NCBI RefSeq assembly: GCF_022539505.1
Contig: NC_061514.1
Coordinates: 42,272,869-42,336,868, forward strand
Direction of reading: 5' to 3'
From: Lolium rigidum
Lineage: Eukaryota; Streptophyta; Magnoliopsida; Poales; Poaceae
DNA length: 64,000 nt
Under the pieces are notes generated by a model, which was not told the DNA's origin, made no database searches, and saw only the letters and a program-made list of their open reading frames with translations. Both the position numbers and the translations under genes were made by a program. Of this stretch, positions 46,528 to 59,401 are shown one piece after another. Position 1 is the first letter of the stretch, and the number at the start of each line of letters is the position of its first letter.

Positions 46528-48895
46528 TTTTTTGAAACGAGGGCAAAAACTTTACCCATTCAATTGATTAACATAGAAGTTTTACAAGAAAGTAAAAAGG
46601 TTTAAGACATAATACAAGTTTACTCTCTCGGCATCAAATGACCCGAACTTTTAGCACCGGTTAAAACCCATAAACTAGCCTTCGTTTTTATCCTATCGAA
46701 GACAATTTGCGAGGGGGCGCGCTTGTTCTTGAACACTCTATTGTTTCTTTCATTCCAAATCTCCCAAATGATGAGCATAGATAGAGAGGGCATTCCTTTG
46801 TGGTTTTGCCCCATGGACATCATGTTCCACCACTCCGGGAAAGAGAGGTCCGCCCAAGTATTTGTGTGGACGGCGAGGAGACCCAACCAATCTTGAGTCT
46901 TCTCCCAAAGACGTAAGGTGAAACGACAATGAACAAAGAGATGGTCGACGGACTCCGTGCATTGTTTGCAAAAAGGGCAAAGACCGCAATTTGGCCACCC
47001 CCTCTCAGCCAAACGGTCGGCGGTCCAAATCCTATTTTGATTAACAAGCCAAGCGAAGAACTTAATCTTCGGTGGCGCCCATGCCTTCCAACCCGACTTG
47101 TATAAGCTTGATAGGGTAGACCCTAGAAATTGCACCTCAAGCGGACTTTGTTGTATATTGCCCATTTTCAGTGAGCCTCCAAGAGATGTCATCTTCCATG
47201 TTCTCATCAAGATGGAAATTTTCGATGAGACTCCATAGCTCCACAAATTGGGAGATGTGCTCCAAAGAGAAATATTGCTCCAAATCAACTTTTTGCACCC
47301 ATGCATTATCGTGCAAAGCTTGCACCACTTTTCAATTTTTGCGCTTGGAGGAGGCAAAAATTAACAACGCAATATAAATTGGCTTTCTCCCCTCAAGCCA
47401 TGAGGCATGCCAAAAGGGCATCTTCATGCCATTGCCCACCGTGATGATTGTCGCGGCATAGAATAACTTCATATCTTGTTCCGTGCAAGGATTACCGGAG
47501 CCCACCCAAATTTTGTTAGGGTCTTTCCACTCTAACCAAGGCCATCTAAGACGAAGGGTCGTCACGAATTTATCCATATGTAGGATGCCAAGGCTGCCGA
47601 GCTTCTTTGGTCGACAAACCATTTCCCAATTCACTTTGCACTTTGCACCCGTAGTGTGTTCCTTTGCCGACCAAAGGAAGGCGCACTCAATCTTGTTGAT
47701 GAAAGTGATGGTGCTCGCCGGTACGGACAGAGGAGTCAAGTAGTAGATCAGTTGAGAGGCAATCACAGACATGACTAAGGCGGAGCGGTCGGCCGTAGTG
47801 ATGTATTTCCCATTCCAAGTGGGAAGCTTCCCGACACATTTATCCTCTAAGTGTTGGATGTATTTCCTCCTTAGACACCTAACGGTGCGACAAAGCCCAA
47901 GGTAACGAAGCGGGAGAGATTCTCTTTTTGCCGGGATCCCTAGGAGGATTTCATCAAGGTTGAGGTTGTCACATCTTATAGGCACAACGGAGCTTTTTAG
48001 GAAGTTCGTGCAAAGCCCGGTGACCTTCCCGAAGTCATGTAGAATGTACGCCAGGTTTTGGATATCCTCCTTTATTGGTGCCACGAAGATCGCCGCATCG
48101 TCCGCATAAAGAGAGATGCGAAGAATAGTGCATCTACCTTAGTTTGTGGAGAATATCATGGCTCGTTGCCCTTTCCAAAACTTGAGCAAGCGTGCCAATG
48201 GCTAGAACAAATAGGAGCGGCGGAAGAGGGTCTCCTTGTTGTAGCCCACGACTGTGCCGAATGGGGCAGCCGGCCACCCCGTTGAGAATAACCCGCGAGG
48301 AGGCGGTGGTGAGGAGTGCCACAATCCAATTCTGAAAACGAGCCGGGGAGCCCCTCTTCTCAACAAGATCGACGAGGTAACCCCAACGAATAGGGTCGAA
48401 AGCCTTCCGTATGTCGAGCTTAAAGAGGAGAACCGGGATCTTGTTCTTGTGAAATCTCGTGGAAAGGTTTTTGACATAAACAAAGTTGTCGTGAATGCTT
48501 CGCTTTTTTATGAAAGCACTTTGGGTATTGGAAACAAGTTCATCCATGAAAGGTCCCAACAGGTTGGAAAGCATCTTGGAAACAATCTTAGCGATGGCGT
48601 GAATCAAGATAATGGCTTGATAATCGGAGATCTCCTCGACGCCCTCTTTCTTTGGCAACACGGCAATATTTGCGGAATTGAGCCAATGAAAGTTCTCCAC
48701 GTGAAGATTCCCAAATAATTGGACAACTTCATCAACTCCACTTTTATTATCTTCCAACACCTCTTGAAGAAATGGCTGGTGAAACCATCCGGCCCCGGCG
48801 CCTTATCACCGGGCATTTGCTCAATAGTCACTTTTACCTCCTCCTCGGTGAAAGGTTCCCCAATAGAGTGCAAATCCGGTAAATACACCATGCTG
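46528..48895 (-). pseudogene. 5'-truncated LINE (RT and zinc-binding domains)
   Basis: Minus strand. From the 5' side: MPGDKAPGPDGF (reverse transcriptase start, about 48820), QSAFIKKRSIHDNFVYVKNL, LFKLDIRKAFDPIRWGYL, GLQQGDPLPPLLFVLAI, then a frameshift near 48125-48135, then the catalytic YADD box at 48097-48108. It continues [20 protein letters not shown] (about 47900), and a zf-RVT domain at 46620-47357 with APPKIKFFAWLVNQNRIWTA and a CGLCPFCK, VDHLFVHC cysteine/histidine motif. The 3' end is a short poly(T) at 46528-46533. Endonuclease and ORF1 are missing. The frameshift before YADD and a second one near 47335-47357 make it inactive. Confidence 0.9.
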
Positions 48896-49149
48896 TAACA
48901 GTAATTGTCTCATGCAAGCCCAACTGGCCAAGTAAGGGCGATTTCTTCGCTGGACCCTAAGTTAATCTTCGATAACCACATACCCGGACCTGGTTGATCA
49001 CCTTGTCAAGGCCAAGGACACGCCATGCATATCCGATGTGCTTTTTTTGCATGTGAACGTTCAAGGACGGACATCCTCAACCCCTCTCTTGAATAAATGA
49101 CATTGGGGAGACACTTTAATATGTCAATTAGCAAAGGATTTCAACTCCG

Positions 49150-51128
49150 GTTAACAATCCATACATCACCTTCTAGCTAAACTATTCAATCTTTGCTGGA
49201 ATAATATTGATTTTCCATAACTCGATGTACCCCAATCATCCACTCCTTATTTTACCTCCATTTTGGTGTTCCAATTCGGTGTAGTAGATGGATCTTACTG
49301 ACAATTCGCACGATTTTATTTTGTGCCAAGCCACAAAATCGTCTTCAAGGTTTGGATTGGTAGGTATTTGTAGAATACACCAAAGCTCAAGTGGGTTGAA
49401 TAGAACTTTTAGAAGAGCCTCACCAATACTCCATTGATCGTATCTATTAGTTCATCAACATCTCGCAGAATGACATGTCCTCGGACCTCCTTGAATCCAT
49501 ACATGGTATCCAGTGATCTTAACAAATGTTAATAGTCCTCTTATTCCCCAACTCTCCAAATATGTCCTCTTATGATGGTGCGGAGGCCAGCTATAATACT
49601 CTACAATACTTTTCCAAGTAATATAGAATCCACTCTTTGGTCGTGCATTCAATATATCCCATCAGGATAATACTTTGCCCTGAAAACATGTGCACATAAT
49701 GTATCAGGATTTGTTATAATCCCATGTGTCTTATTTCACAAGCATTGCCAAGTTCAAGGCATGGATATCTCTAAACCCCACCCCATCTGTTTTTTTTGGA
49801 ACACACCACCATTCGCACCAATGCATGTATTTTTGCACCCCGTGTCTCCCACCAAATTTCTGCCGTAGCATCTATGATCCGCTTACACATATTATTTAGG
49901 ATTTTAAAGAAAGCGATAGAAAAAAAACTGGGATATATTGATCACCACTTTTAGCAAGATTTTCTTCGCACCCATAGATAGCATATTTTCATTCCAACCA
50001 TTTAGACTAGCAATTCCTCTTTCATGCAAATACATGAATTTATCGCTTTTGTCTACGCCTACCATTGCAGGAAGGCCAAGATATATTTATGAGAGTGCCT
50101 ATGTCATAATATTTAGCTTAGTGTACCTTAACATTAACATCCACATGCATTAGGACTAAAGGAAATGCTACATTTGGCTTCACTCACAAGTTGGCCAGAA
50201 TTTGAACAATATTGATCAAGCACTTCTCCTAATGAGGTTACATTAATTAAGTTTGCCTTCATAAGGATTAGAGAATCATCAACAAATAAAAGATGTAAAA
50301 CTGATGGTCCTTTTTTCAAACCCTTATACCTTTAACACCACAAACCTCCTCACGATAAGCCAATAGACTTGACAATCCTTCTGTACAAATAAAGAAAAGA
50401 TACGGACACAAGCGATCTCCATGTCTTAAACCTCTAGTAGGAATAAAACCATCTATCTCTTGATCATTATACGAAAGAACTCGCCAACAAAACCTGGTGG
50501 CAACTTTGTATGGACCTCCATAATCACCCATGTTTCTCCACATACCTATGATGATTGGTTCCTTCGAAAAAAAGATCTTCAAGTTTGAGAACCTAAGCCT
50601 AGAATGTGATTTTATCCGGGACAACGGATCTAGGGTTTTGGAACCCATCCTACTCCTCCATGCATCATCACCGCATGATTCTGGAAGAATCAAGGCCCCT
50701 GGATCGTTGTTTTATTCCAATCGCCCAGCCATGTAAACTGGAATATGAATATATTGTCTTCAATCTTCCTTGACGCCACGTCCTTCGATGGGTCACTTCG
50801 ATGGGTTCCATGACGAATGCATATCAACATACAAAGTGATAGGGCTAAACCCTCTCGAGGTATAGACCTTGGCGATCGCCGCTTTCTTGGGTGGATCCTC
50901 TAGCTCTTCCTCCCAAGCAAACTCATCCTCGTCTTCCTCGGTGAGATTGAGGAGGCTTAGCAGATCATCCTCCAAATCATTATTTCCCCACTCGATACTC
51001 CTTTCTATGACGCCATGACTACACATCAGAGAGATCGCACCGTTTGGGATATAGAGACTCAAGACGACTATGCCATCGGAGGATAGGTAAACCCTAGGGT
51101 TTTCGCCCAAAAAATTGTTTCCAAGCAA
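49150..51128 (-). pseudogene. Second LINE, heavily decayed and internally deleted
   Basis: Minus strand. The start at 51128 reads MLGNNFLGENPRVYLS, an acidic stretch (TEEDEDEFAWEEELED) and VYTSRGFSPITLY, the N-terminus of a DUF4283-type LINE ORF1. After a frame change IEDNIFIFQF and WLGDWNK are legible near 50730-50760. The sequence then jumps (about 50650) into the reverse transcriptase: RGLRHGDRLCPYLFFICTEG (about 50380-50440) and LLFVDDSLILM (about 50265; FVDD in place of the usual FADD), then GFRDIHALNLAMLVK (about 49750) and YITWKSI (about 49620). The endonuclease and first half of RT are lost. Codon use and motifs differ from the 46528 LINE, so it is a different family lying next to it. 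Confidence 0.8.
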
Positions 51129-52199
51129 TTCTCTTCTTAGTTAATGAGATAAGAACATGTTTTAGTTTTCCTTCGAAGAAAAATAACGTTGCTGAAGAGG
51201 GCCCTTCATAGACAAGCCGACAAAATGGTTTGATGCGCCGATGGCATTTATACTAGCTTGGGCTGTACACTTCCAATGTACTGTAGTAAAGGAGGAGTAC
51301 AATACAAAAAAAAAAAAAAAAAAAGCGCCCACATTCCCCTATTTTCAGTGATACCATGTTTTGATGAATGTTATCTGAACGTAGCCTATTTCTGAAGTTT
51401 CCAAAGTTTACTATGAGAACTATTCTACTCATTTTTATTAGTTACACATTTGAGGACAAATCACCGAGTACTTATGTAGATAAAATACTCATTTGAATAC
51501 AGCATACTAATATGAAAATTTAATTTGGCTCCCAGATGTATATGCTTCCTCCACCCAAAAAAAAAAATATTCTAATTGTCAAAAAATTCCAATATTTTTT
51601 TTCATATACATCTCGACAATCTATGTGTGTTCAAACAGTTTCACGAAAAACCAATATTTTTATGGTCAATGTAAAAAAATACAAAAGATGTCTCGCAAAA
51701 AGCATTATTTTTAGCACCAATTTTTTTTACACAGGCCAAACGACAAGTCGATTTTTCACGGAAATACATTGTGAGCATGTGAAGATGAACACGTGAATTT
51801 TTCGTTCGAATTTCTTTGACACTTCAAAATATATCAAAGATGAATTTCAAAATAAAGGGACCATAGAGACCCCAAGATGAATTTTTCGTTCGAAGATGAA
51901 CACATGAATTTTTCGTTCGAATTTTTTTGACACTTCAAAATAAAGGGAGCATAGAGACCCCAAGAGCCAAAACATCACTGTAATACTAATATGGAATTCA
52001 TTTTACAGTAAACTTGTGTACTCCCTCGATCATGTAGTACAACTTTATTTAAAGTTATAGTATTTACGAAAGTTACACTAAATTATCTACACTTATTAGC
52101 TAACTCATTATTAGCTAGTAACTCGTAAATAGATGCATGCTAGCTGACCAAATCGACCACATAACCCAGACAAGATAACAACAAAAGCAATCAATCAAT
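51129..52199. other. AT-rich intergenic DNA with local duplication
   Basis: No gene. There is a 20-base poly(A) at about 51305-51325. A block around 51790-51880 (GAATTTTTCGTTCGAATTT, GACACTTCAAAATA, AAGGGACCATAGAGACCCC) is repeated at about 51905-51965 with small changes. The phrase TACTCCCTCGATC at 52019 resembles the start of Stowaway-type MITEs but lacks a partner end. Confidence 0.45.
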
Positions 52200-52610
52200 G
52201 GAGAGCTGAACGGTGTTGCACGGAACTCTCATATCCACCGCCACCGCCGACACTTGAATGCTGCCTCCGCACTCCGCAGTAAACAATCTCACGCAATCAA
52301 CTTCGTTCACAGCCCTCGGACGTTGCCGAGACTAGAAACACCATGATGTTTTACTTTTTTTTAGGTAACTTTTGCAGTAACAAATAGAAATTGCGTCATT
52401 TCAAGGGCCCAGGAATACCTTTATTTGCTAGGGAGACCCAGCCCCTGCCCCCACAGAAAAAGTTGGGACAGTTTTGTTCCTTCGTCCTTGCACCAATTGT
52501 GTCCTTGTCATCAACAGTCACCAACCCTCTCTCCCTCAATCCATAGGATGCCTTCACAACCTCCACAGAGTCACAGGTGACCCAGCGGCGGCAGGAGCAG
52601 TTCATTCTTG
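52200..52610 (+). promoter_or_regulatory. Probable promoter and non-coding first exon of the FPP gene
   Basis: GC content rises here, with CCACCGCCGCC-type leader text at 52235-52250. A good donor site (TTG then GTAAGC) is at 52610/52611, and a matching acceptor (TTCTAG) ends at 53918, upstream of the start codon. This suggests a first exon ending at 52610 and a 1.3-kb 5' UTR intron. The transcription start is not determined. Inference from splice signals only. Confidence 0.45.
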
Positions 52611-53966
52611 GTAAGCCGCAGCAGAGCCACTACCCACTGTCACTGGGAGGTCAGTTCAGCTCACCTCACTGCTGCCATTCTCATGTTCTTGCAATCTTCC
52701 TCCTCCCTTATCCTTTCGATATTTCCATGTTTGGTGGTTGGGAAAACGATGGGGATATCTGGAGCTAGGGGGTTATGGGTTTGGTGCTACTGAGATGGCG
52801 ATGGTTTTGGCTCAGTTGCTTCGCCGCACTTGCTGATAGCTAGCTGCGCATGGACAAGGTTCTAGCTAGTTGCCACACCAACTTCTTCTCCTAGCTTAGA
52901 ACAATCAATTTTGTGTGGATATTTCCAGTGAGGTTTTCGCTGCTTGCTTGGCGTTCTTCCTTTCTCCAGTCTTGTTCCCCTTCCCATCCTTGCGAGTTGA
53001 TGTAGACAATCTGCAGAAACAAGTGTATACAGAGAGTATCAGTCTGGTCCTGAGTCCCAATTAGCGTAGCAGATTCATTAATGGGTTGTAACGTTGAATT
53101 ATAGTTGCCTGAAAAGGGTACTTGCGTTGGGTGCCATCCTTATCACATAAATGTATGGGCAGTTCTAGTAATGTTGTTGACACAAAGCAGAAGCACTCAG
53201 CTAGTACTAGTAGTAATATTGTGGAGACAGAGGAGAAGCACTTGTTTGTATGCTATTTTTTACCACACGTTTACCAATTTTGTCTTGTGGGACAATGCAT
53301 TTGGCTCACATTATTAGATGTTCTATGTACCTACCTGTTTTAAAAAGGCTTCACTGGTAGGTTGCTCACGGTTCGGGATCAATGCTAGTGGGTGGCCACT
53401 ACTTGAGTTCTGAAGAAGCTACAATCTGATGGCTAATTTTGTGCTAACTCTTTGGGAGGAAACGTAGTACATTTGGTTAAGAATCTAACCTTTTGGAGCA
53501 AGTGGTAGGTGCACTGAGGATAGAATTGAGCAAACCTAAATATACTTGGTTGTTTCTTTTTTAGTCGGGTGTCGCTTTTTGTATTAGAACTAAAGGAAAT
53601 TGCATCTGGGCTCTGGCAGAAGAAGAAAGAGTTGTTAATCTTGCTCGGTGGATTAGGTGCCCACAGTTGCAAATTTGTAGTAGCAAACAACTCATTTTTA
53701 ACAAAGTAACGAAGAGCAGAAATCGTGGAATCGAAACATTTGTTCATAAAGTTTACTGGGGAAAGATGAACCTTGGTATATCATATTGTATACTTTGTTG
53801 GAACAACTTTGCAAATTCGACGTGATGCGATTTTGTGATTCTTTTCCTGAAGTAGCACCATTTATGTGATCTGATGTAAATATGTGACACTAATATTGCA
53901 TCTACTTCTGGTTTCTAGAGAATATTTGCATATTACTGATTATTGGTGAAAATTGAGCATCCATTG

Positions 53967-56900
53967 ATGGACCATAAAACATGGCTTTGGAGAAAGAAAG
54001 CATCAGAAAGGACAGTTTTAGCAAAGAACAAATCCAATATACTAGAGAGGGAACAGGAGGTACACCATCTGCACATTTAGATTTAACAAGCTCATTTGGT
54101 ACTTATTAATTAACCCATGTCAACAACTTCAACTTTAATTCCATGCTGAAGGAGAAGATTGCACGATTGGAGAGATCCTTGCAAGGTTTACAAGAACAAC
54201 TTTCATTTGCTCAGGCTGAATGCTTCGACAAAGATGTTATTTTAGCCAAGCAAGCAAAAGTAGCTGAAGAAGCCATACTAGGTACTACTCTATTCATTTT
54301 GCTACCATTCCCCACATGTTCCTGGTCCATTAGTTGAACATATGATATGTTCATTCTAGAAGTAAACCTTCCTGATGCATGTATGATAAATGTTGGCTAT
54401 TATATTTCTGACCAACCATTTCTGGTTACAAATGTTCTTCTAGGCTGGGAGAAAGCAGAAGCAGAAGCTATAGCTATCAAAACAGAACTTGATGACACTC
54501 TACACCAGAAATCCGCAGTTGAGCAAAGGATTTGTCAGCTCGATGAGGCTCTAAATGTTACAATGGTAGAGAGAGAGTTATTGATAAAGGATACTGCTAA
54601 AATAATTTCTTGTGAGAAGGATAAAGTTCGTAAGCTGGAAGAAAATCTAGAAGAGAAACAAAACATAATTGCTAGTTTGGACGATGAGTATAGCAGACTA
54701 TCTGAAATCCTCTTAGCAAAAGAGAAAATCATCTTAGATCTAACTGAATCAAATGCAGTGAAAGAGTCAGACTTAAAGGACCTTGTGGTAAAGCTACAGT
54801 CAACAGAGAGATCAAATTCTTCTCTTAGATATGAGGTTTGTATGCTGCAGAAGCAACTTGATATTCGAAGTGAGGAGAGGAACTGTAATCTCAAATCAGC
54901 TGATGCTTCACACAAGCAACATCTCGAAAATGTAAGGAAGATTACGAAGCTAGAAGAAGAATGCAAGAGATTGCGTTCAATGGTACGTAAAAGGCTACCA
55001 GGACCAGCTGCCATTGCAAAAATGAGAAGTGAAGTTGAAACACTGGCCAACAATACAGCTCAGACAAGGATGGGGAAGTTAAATTCTCCGGCATCATCCA
55101 ATTCATATGATCCGGTACAGAATTTTTCTGACGCATCACATTCAAGTTCTTCTTTGCTTGCAAGGCTACATGTGATGGAAGATCAAAATAAATCCATGCA
55201 GGAATCACTTTCTAGAAAGGATGGTGAACTTCAATTTTCTCGTACTATGCTTGCTCGTGCAACCTCTAAACTTTCCCAAGTTGAAGCTCAACTTGAAGAC
55301 TTATCAGGCGATCAGGCTGCAACAGAACTTGTAAAAAGAAGTCCTACACTGGCTGAGAACCCTCTTTCATCTATCTCTGAAAATGGTTGCAATGAAGATA
55401 ACGTCAGCTGTTCAGGTTCATGGGCGTCAGCCTTAATTTCTGAACTTGAACATTTCAAGAAGGGGAAGCTGACCACACCTTCTTGTCAGAGCACAGGAGT
55501 ATCAGACATGAGTTTCATGGATGACTTTGAAGAAATAGAAAGGCTAGCGATGGTATGTGACAATAAACCTTCAAAATTGTATGATGCAAAGAGAGAGGCA
55601 ATAGAATCAGCAGGCAAAGAGCTGGTTCCAGTTGATGGTCCAAATGAAACAAACGATCAAGTTCATCAATACAAGATTCAGAAGGGACTCGTTAAGTTAA
55701 TTGAACTTGTCGAGGGAGTTATTCAGAGATCGTCAAAGGATCACAATAGCAAATTCGTGCAATCTGATGACAACATGGGTGATCAGTCTACAGCTATAGA
55801 TGGATATTTTGCTCATGCATTCTTGTGGAAAACATCAGAACTTACTTGTGTACTGCGACACTTCATTGTTGTATGCAATGAGCTCATGTATGGGAATACC
55901 GATGCCGAAAGATTTGTTCTTGAAGTGAACCTCACACTGGATTGGATAATCAACCACTGTTTTTCACTCCAAGATGTACCAGACATGAGGGAAACCATCA
56001 TAAATCATTTGGAGTTAGATAGCAGCGATGGGCTTGACACCGTTGCAGCCAAGCAAATAGCAATCCAAACCACAAATGGCGTACATGAATCCAGCACCCC
56101 AAATAGCGTGCAGATGTCACTAATTTCTGTTTCAAGCCACGTGGATATTGGACTTAAAGCCGATAATGACACGTGCAGTATAACGAGTGAAGTGCCAGTC
56201 TCTAATCCCCACGAATTGGAAGGAAAATCTTCAAGTTTGCGAGCAGAACTTAATGCATTGAAGGAAACAGGAAAAATAAATGCACAAAGTGTTAACTGTG
56301 AATCAACAGTGAGTAACCTTGACAAACACAAACCCACCTGTAACTCTGAGGTAAACAAGGGCAATCTACAGGGAAGCAGTTACTCCACTAAAGAGGGCCC
56401 AAAATGTGTTCCTGGAAATGAAGAAAAAAATCTACACATGGTAATATCCACGTATTTCTTTTTTTTTGCTGTTTCAAAGCTTGCTTAGTTCTAGTTTTAT
56501 TTTAAAAGGAAGGAAAGACATATTTTGAATTCACCATTATGTAAGAAATTTGCTTCATTGTTGTGATGTTCTTGTCGCAACATGTTTGCATGCACATAAT
56601 GATTTTCGCAAGACTATATTGCATTCTTTCTTATTGTAGTACTAACCTGAATTGCATGCAAACCTCAAATGTAACTTCGGTAAATAGAAAGGCAACCTAA
56701 TATTTTGTATAGGAAATAAGTAAATCTAAAATGAAAAATACTCTTGCTTCATTTTTGTTTCATTCTGGCAATGGAACATAACATATCACTATCTTTATGC
56801 CAGTTTTGCATGTTACAAATTTGCGATCATATATATGATGGCAAAAGACAAACTCGACTGCCATGTGCCGTGAGAGCAATAAGAATAACTGAACATGTAT

Positions 56901-57694
56901 TTAGATCTATTTAATCAGTTTTCTGTTGTGCGGTTTCTTGACTATACCCCAGTTTGAAGGATCTTTAGCCCATGTGTATCATCTTCATTTTGAAAGTCTA
57001 AAAGTAAATTAGGCATGCTTCAGTGCGTCCCTCTCCCTCCAAACTCAAACACATGGAGGGCTGAGATCACTTCATACCCCTTCATAAGTTTCATTACGAA
57101 GGGGTACAAAGAGATGTCAGCCTTTTATGTGTTTGAGGTTGAGAAAGGGCAAAAGTGCAAGTAAATATGTTTTAAGTTTAACATTTAATCACCTTGTTTT
57201 CACAGCAGCTGGAGATCTCGACGGCATCAGAGAAGCTCATCGAGTGTCAGGAGACTATCCTAAGCCTGGGAAAGCAACTAAAAGCACTTGCATCACCAAA
57301 GGATGCAACCACAGTTCATCGTGAGCGAAAACCTCGGTCTCAGTCACTAAATGAGATGCTAGCTGTGGATGACGGTGGATTTGACTACCTCAGCTCCCCG
57401 AAGACCAAGGAGATCATATGCTCAGAACTAAGGTCAACGCATGAAAGAAAATTTTCTGCTGACGAGGGATGTGACAATTCGGAATCATCATCTGGTTCTC
57501 ACCCAACACCAGCGATTCAACCCGCGAAACCGTACAGAGTGAGTGGAACTCGCAAGAACGAAGCTGCTCCCAAGGTAGCAGCCCTTGCCATTGTTCCAAG
57601 CAAGCAGAAGGGGAACACTAACTTGCTCAAGAGGATTCTGACAGGAAGGAGAAGAGACGCCATAATGAATCCGAAGGTGGTCCGAAGTGCTTAG
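53967..57694 (+). CDS. Filament-like plant protein (FPP/DUF869 family)
   Basis: FPP proteins are long coiled-coil proteins of plants associated with membranes and microtubules and with vesicle or cell-wall processes. Exons by splice signals and frame: 53967-54059, 54152-54281, 54444-56440, 57206-57694; total 2709 bases, 902 residues. The start ATG at 53967 gives MDHKTWLWRRKASE, the family's WLWRRK opening. Next come coiled coils (LSFAQAECFDKD, HAK-like KQAKVAEEAILGWEKAEAEA across exons 2 and 3), the RLPGPAAIAKM box (about residue 258), SGSWASALISELEHF (about 399), MDDFEEIERLAM, FLWKTSELTCVLRHF with LDWIINHCFSLQDV (about 535-590), and exon 4 with ECQETILSLGKQLKAL, ending LLKRILTGRRRDAIM. All joins keep frame and no stop is seen, so it looks functional. 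Exon 2's acceptor (54150-54151) is the least certain. Confidence 0.9.
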
Positions 57695-58687
57695 CTGACA
57701 GAGAAAATGGCAAATCAATTCATGGTAATATTTTGTGTCTGTAAACTAAGTGTGTATCGTTGCTTGTTTAGCTGTGTTCTTGTCAGGTTTAGGAAGAACC
57801 ATGAGATGTAGATATGTTGTATATGTATTACAGTTCTTAGTGTGCATTGTAACGTTGTTACCCCTGTTGCTTAGTTTGATGAACTTGAGTTTGCTCTCTG
57901 ATGGAACGTGGCTAATTTATTATCATGGTTTTATGTGTATCTTCTCTGAAAAGGATTCTTGTTCTGAATGTGTGATGCTGACACGGTTGATGTCTGTCGT
58001 GTGAATCTGTTCCTGAAACTAGCTAAGCGGCTTGATTTCATACACGAATACTGGTTGTTTCTGTCCGTCATCAAGGGTACGCATGATGGCTTTGAGGATC
58101 AACATTATGGCTGCGAGCTGTGTGGCAGAATTGAACTAAGCGGATGGAGCATGTGACGTCAAATTAGCACGTTCAGACTTCGAACCGAAATGGAGGAATA
58201 ATCAGACTGAGTGACTGACCTCCTTCCGCACAAGCTTGGGTGTGCGAGACGTGCGGGCGGCGCCGCAATCGCGTCCTTGGTCCCCTTCCGCGAGGAGGAG
58301 CAGAGGTGGAGCCTGCCAATGCCGCGCCCGCGCTTTCCGGCGAGCTGAGCCATTGGCTACGGTAGCGCACGGCTGGCTTCAAGGGCACGCGGCACGCCTG
58401 GCCGGAGTCGGCAGAGAGAGGACGGGCGAAAGCGCCGAGCAATGAAGGGAGCACTGGGCGAGACATGAAGCGTGTGTGAGGACTCCGGACCGGCGGCGAC
58501 GGCGGTGCGCTCTGCCTCTGCGTATCGGCGGCAATGGGGACTTGGGGAGAGCTCGAGAGGCAGGGGATTCACAGGTTGGCCTGTCACAGGCCCATACCAC
58601 GGTGGCCTGGCTTGAGCCGGCTGGAAGCTGAAGGCCTAGCCTGGTTCAGTACTGGGCCCATGGCCTAGCCTGATTGAAAAAGACAGA
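57695..58687. other. FPP 3' flank, then unassigned GC-rich DNA
   Basis: 57695 to about 58000 is AT-rich, T-rich text in keeping with a 3' UTR. From 58190 to 58660 the DNA is GC-rich with open frames on both strands but no recognised domain; it may be an old promoter or leader. The bases 58683-58687 (ACAGA) precede an LTR and would be one TSD copy. Confidence 0.4.
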
Positions 58688-59401
58688 TGTCGTCGTGGTG
58701 AACGAGCAGATGCCATAGGATGGCTTAAGTTGGGGCTGAATGGACGTATGAGGATTCGGGGGAGGGTTTGCGATTAGATGGGAAGAACTTCCGGATGCTT
58801 TCCTCAAGAACACAACCAAGGGCCGGTATACAAGAAGAGAGACAAGAGGAAGAACTCTTTACTAGATCGCTAGCTTCATTGATCTCAACATGGTTACAAG
58901 TTGTTCTACACCGATCTCCCTGTGGTCTCGCGCCTGTAGGAGGCAGTACCCCCTCTCCTTATATATGGGAGAGGGTGGCTTACACTGGAAGAAACCCTAA
59001 TGGCATCTTTGACTAGACAAACTACTTTACAGAGTTACTGTACAAAGCTACTTTAATCATGAGTGACGCCGGAGTCCTCTTTAATCAGGGCTGCTGATGT
59101 CCTCCGGCTTCTTTGGACGTCACCCTTCTCTTTGGCGCCAGGGCTCTGAATAAAGTTACTTTGCTTAGCTCATCCTTGTCTTCTTGCTCTGAAGAGAATC
59201 TTTGACCAGTCCTGCCGACAGGCTCTCCGTTCCGGTATCTTCTATACCGGGTTCCGGCATACCCCCTTGGGGATACCGGCCTAGCTTTGCTTTCCCAAAT
59301 TCCTACCAGGCTTCCCGGTAAGAACATTAAACCGGTATCTCGATGGCTCAAACCATCCGGTTTGGCATGCCTTTGGCATACCGGGGGTCATCCCCCCAAC
59401 A
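58688..59401 (-). repeat. 3' LTR (714 bp) of a gypsy-type element, minus orientation
   Basis: Plus strand TGTCGTCGTGGTGAAC to CCCCCCAACA; on the minus strand TGTTGGGGGGATGACC to ACGACGACA. It is the same family as 9530-10239. A TATA box lies on the minus strand at 58958-58969 (CCATATATAAGG). The polypurine tract (minus strand CTTCGGGGACTAA) lies at 59402-59414, so the element's body extends rightwards past the window. Confidence 0.88.

Noticed and set aside
52019..52110. Possible Stowaway MITE (starts CTCCCTCG)
   Set aside because: No inverted partner end or TA duplication could be found.
54535..55053. Minus-strand frame inside FPP exon 3
   Set aside because: Shadow of the coiled-coil coding strand.
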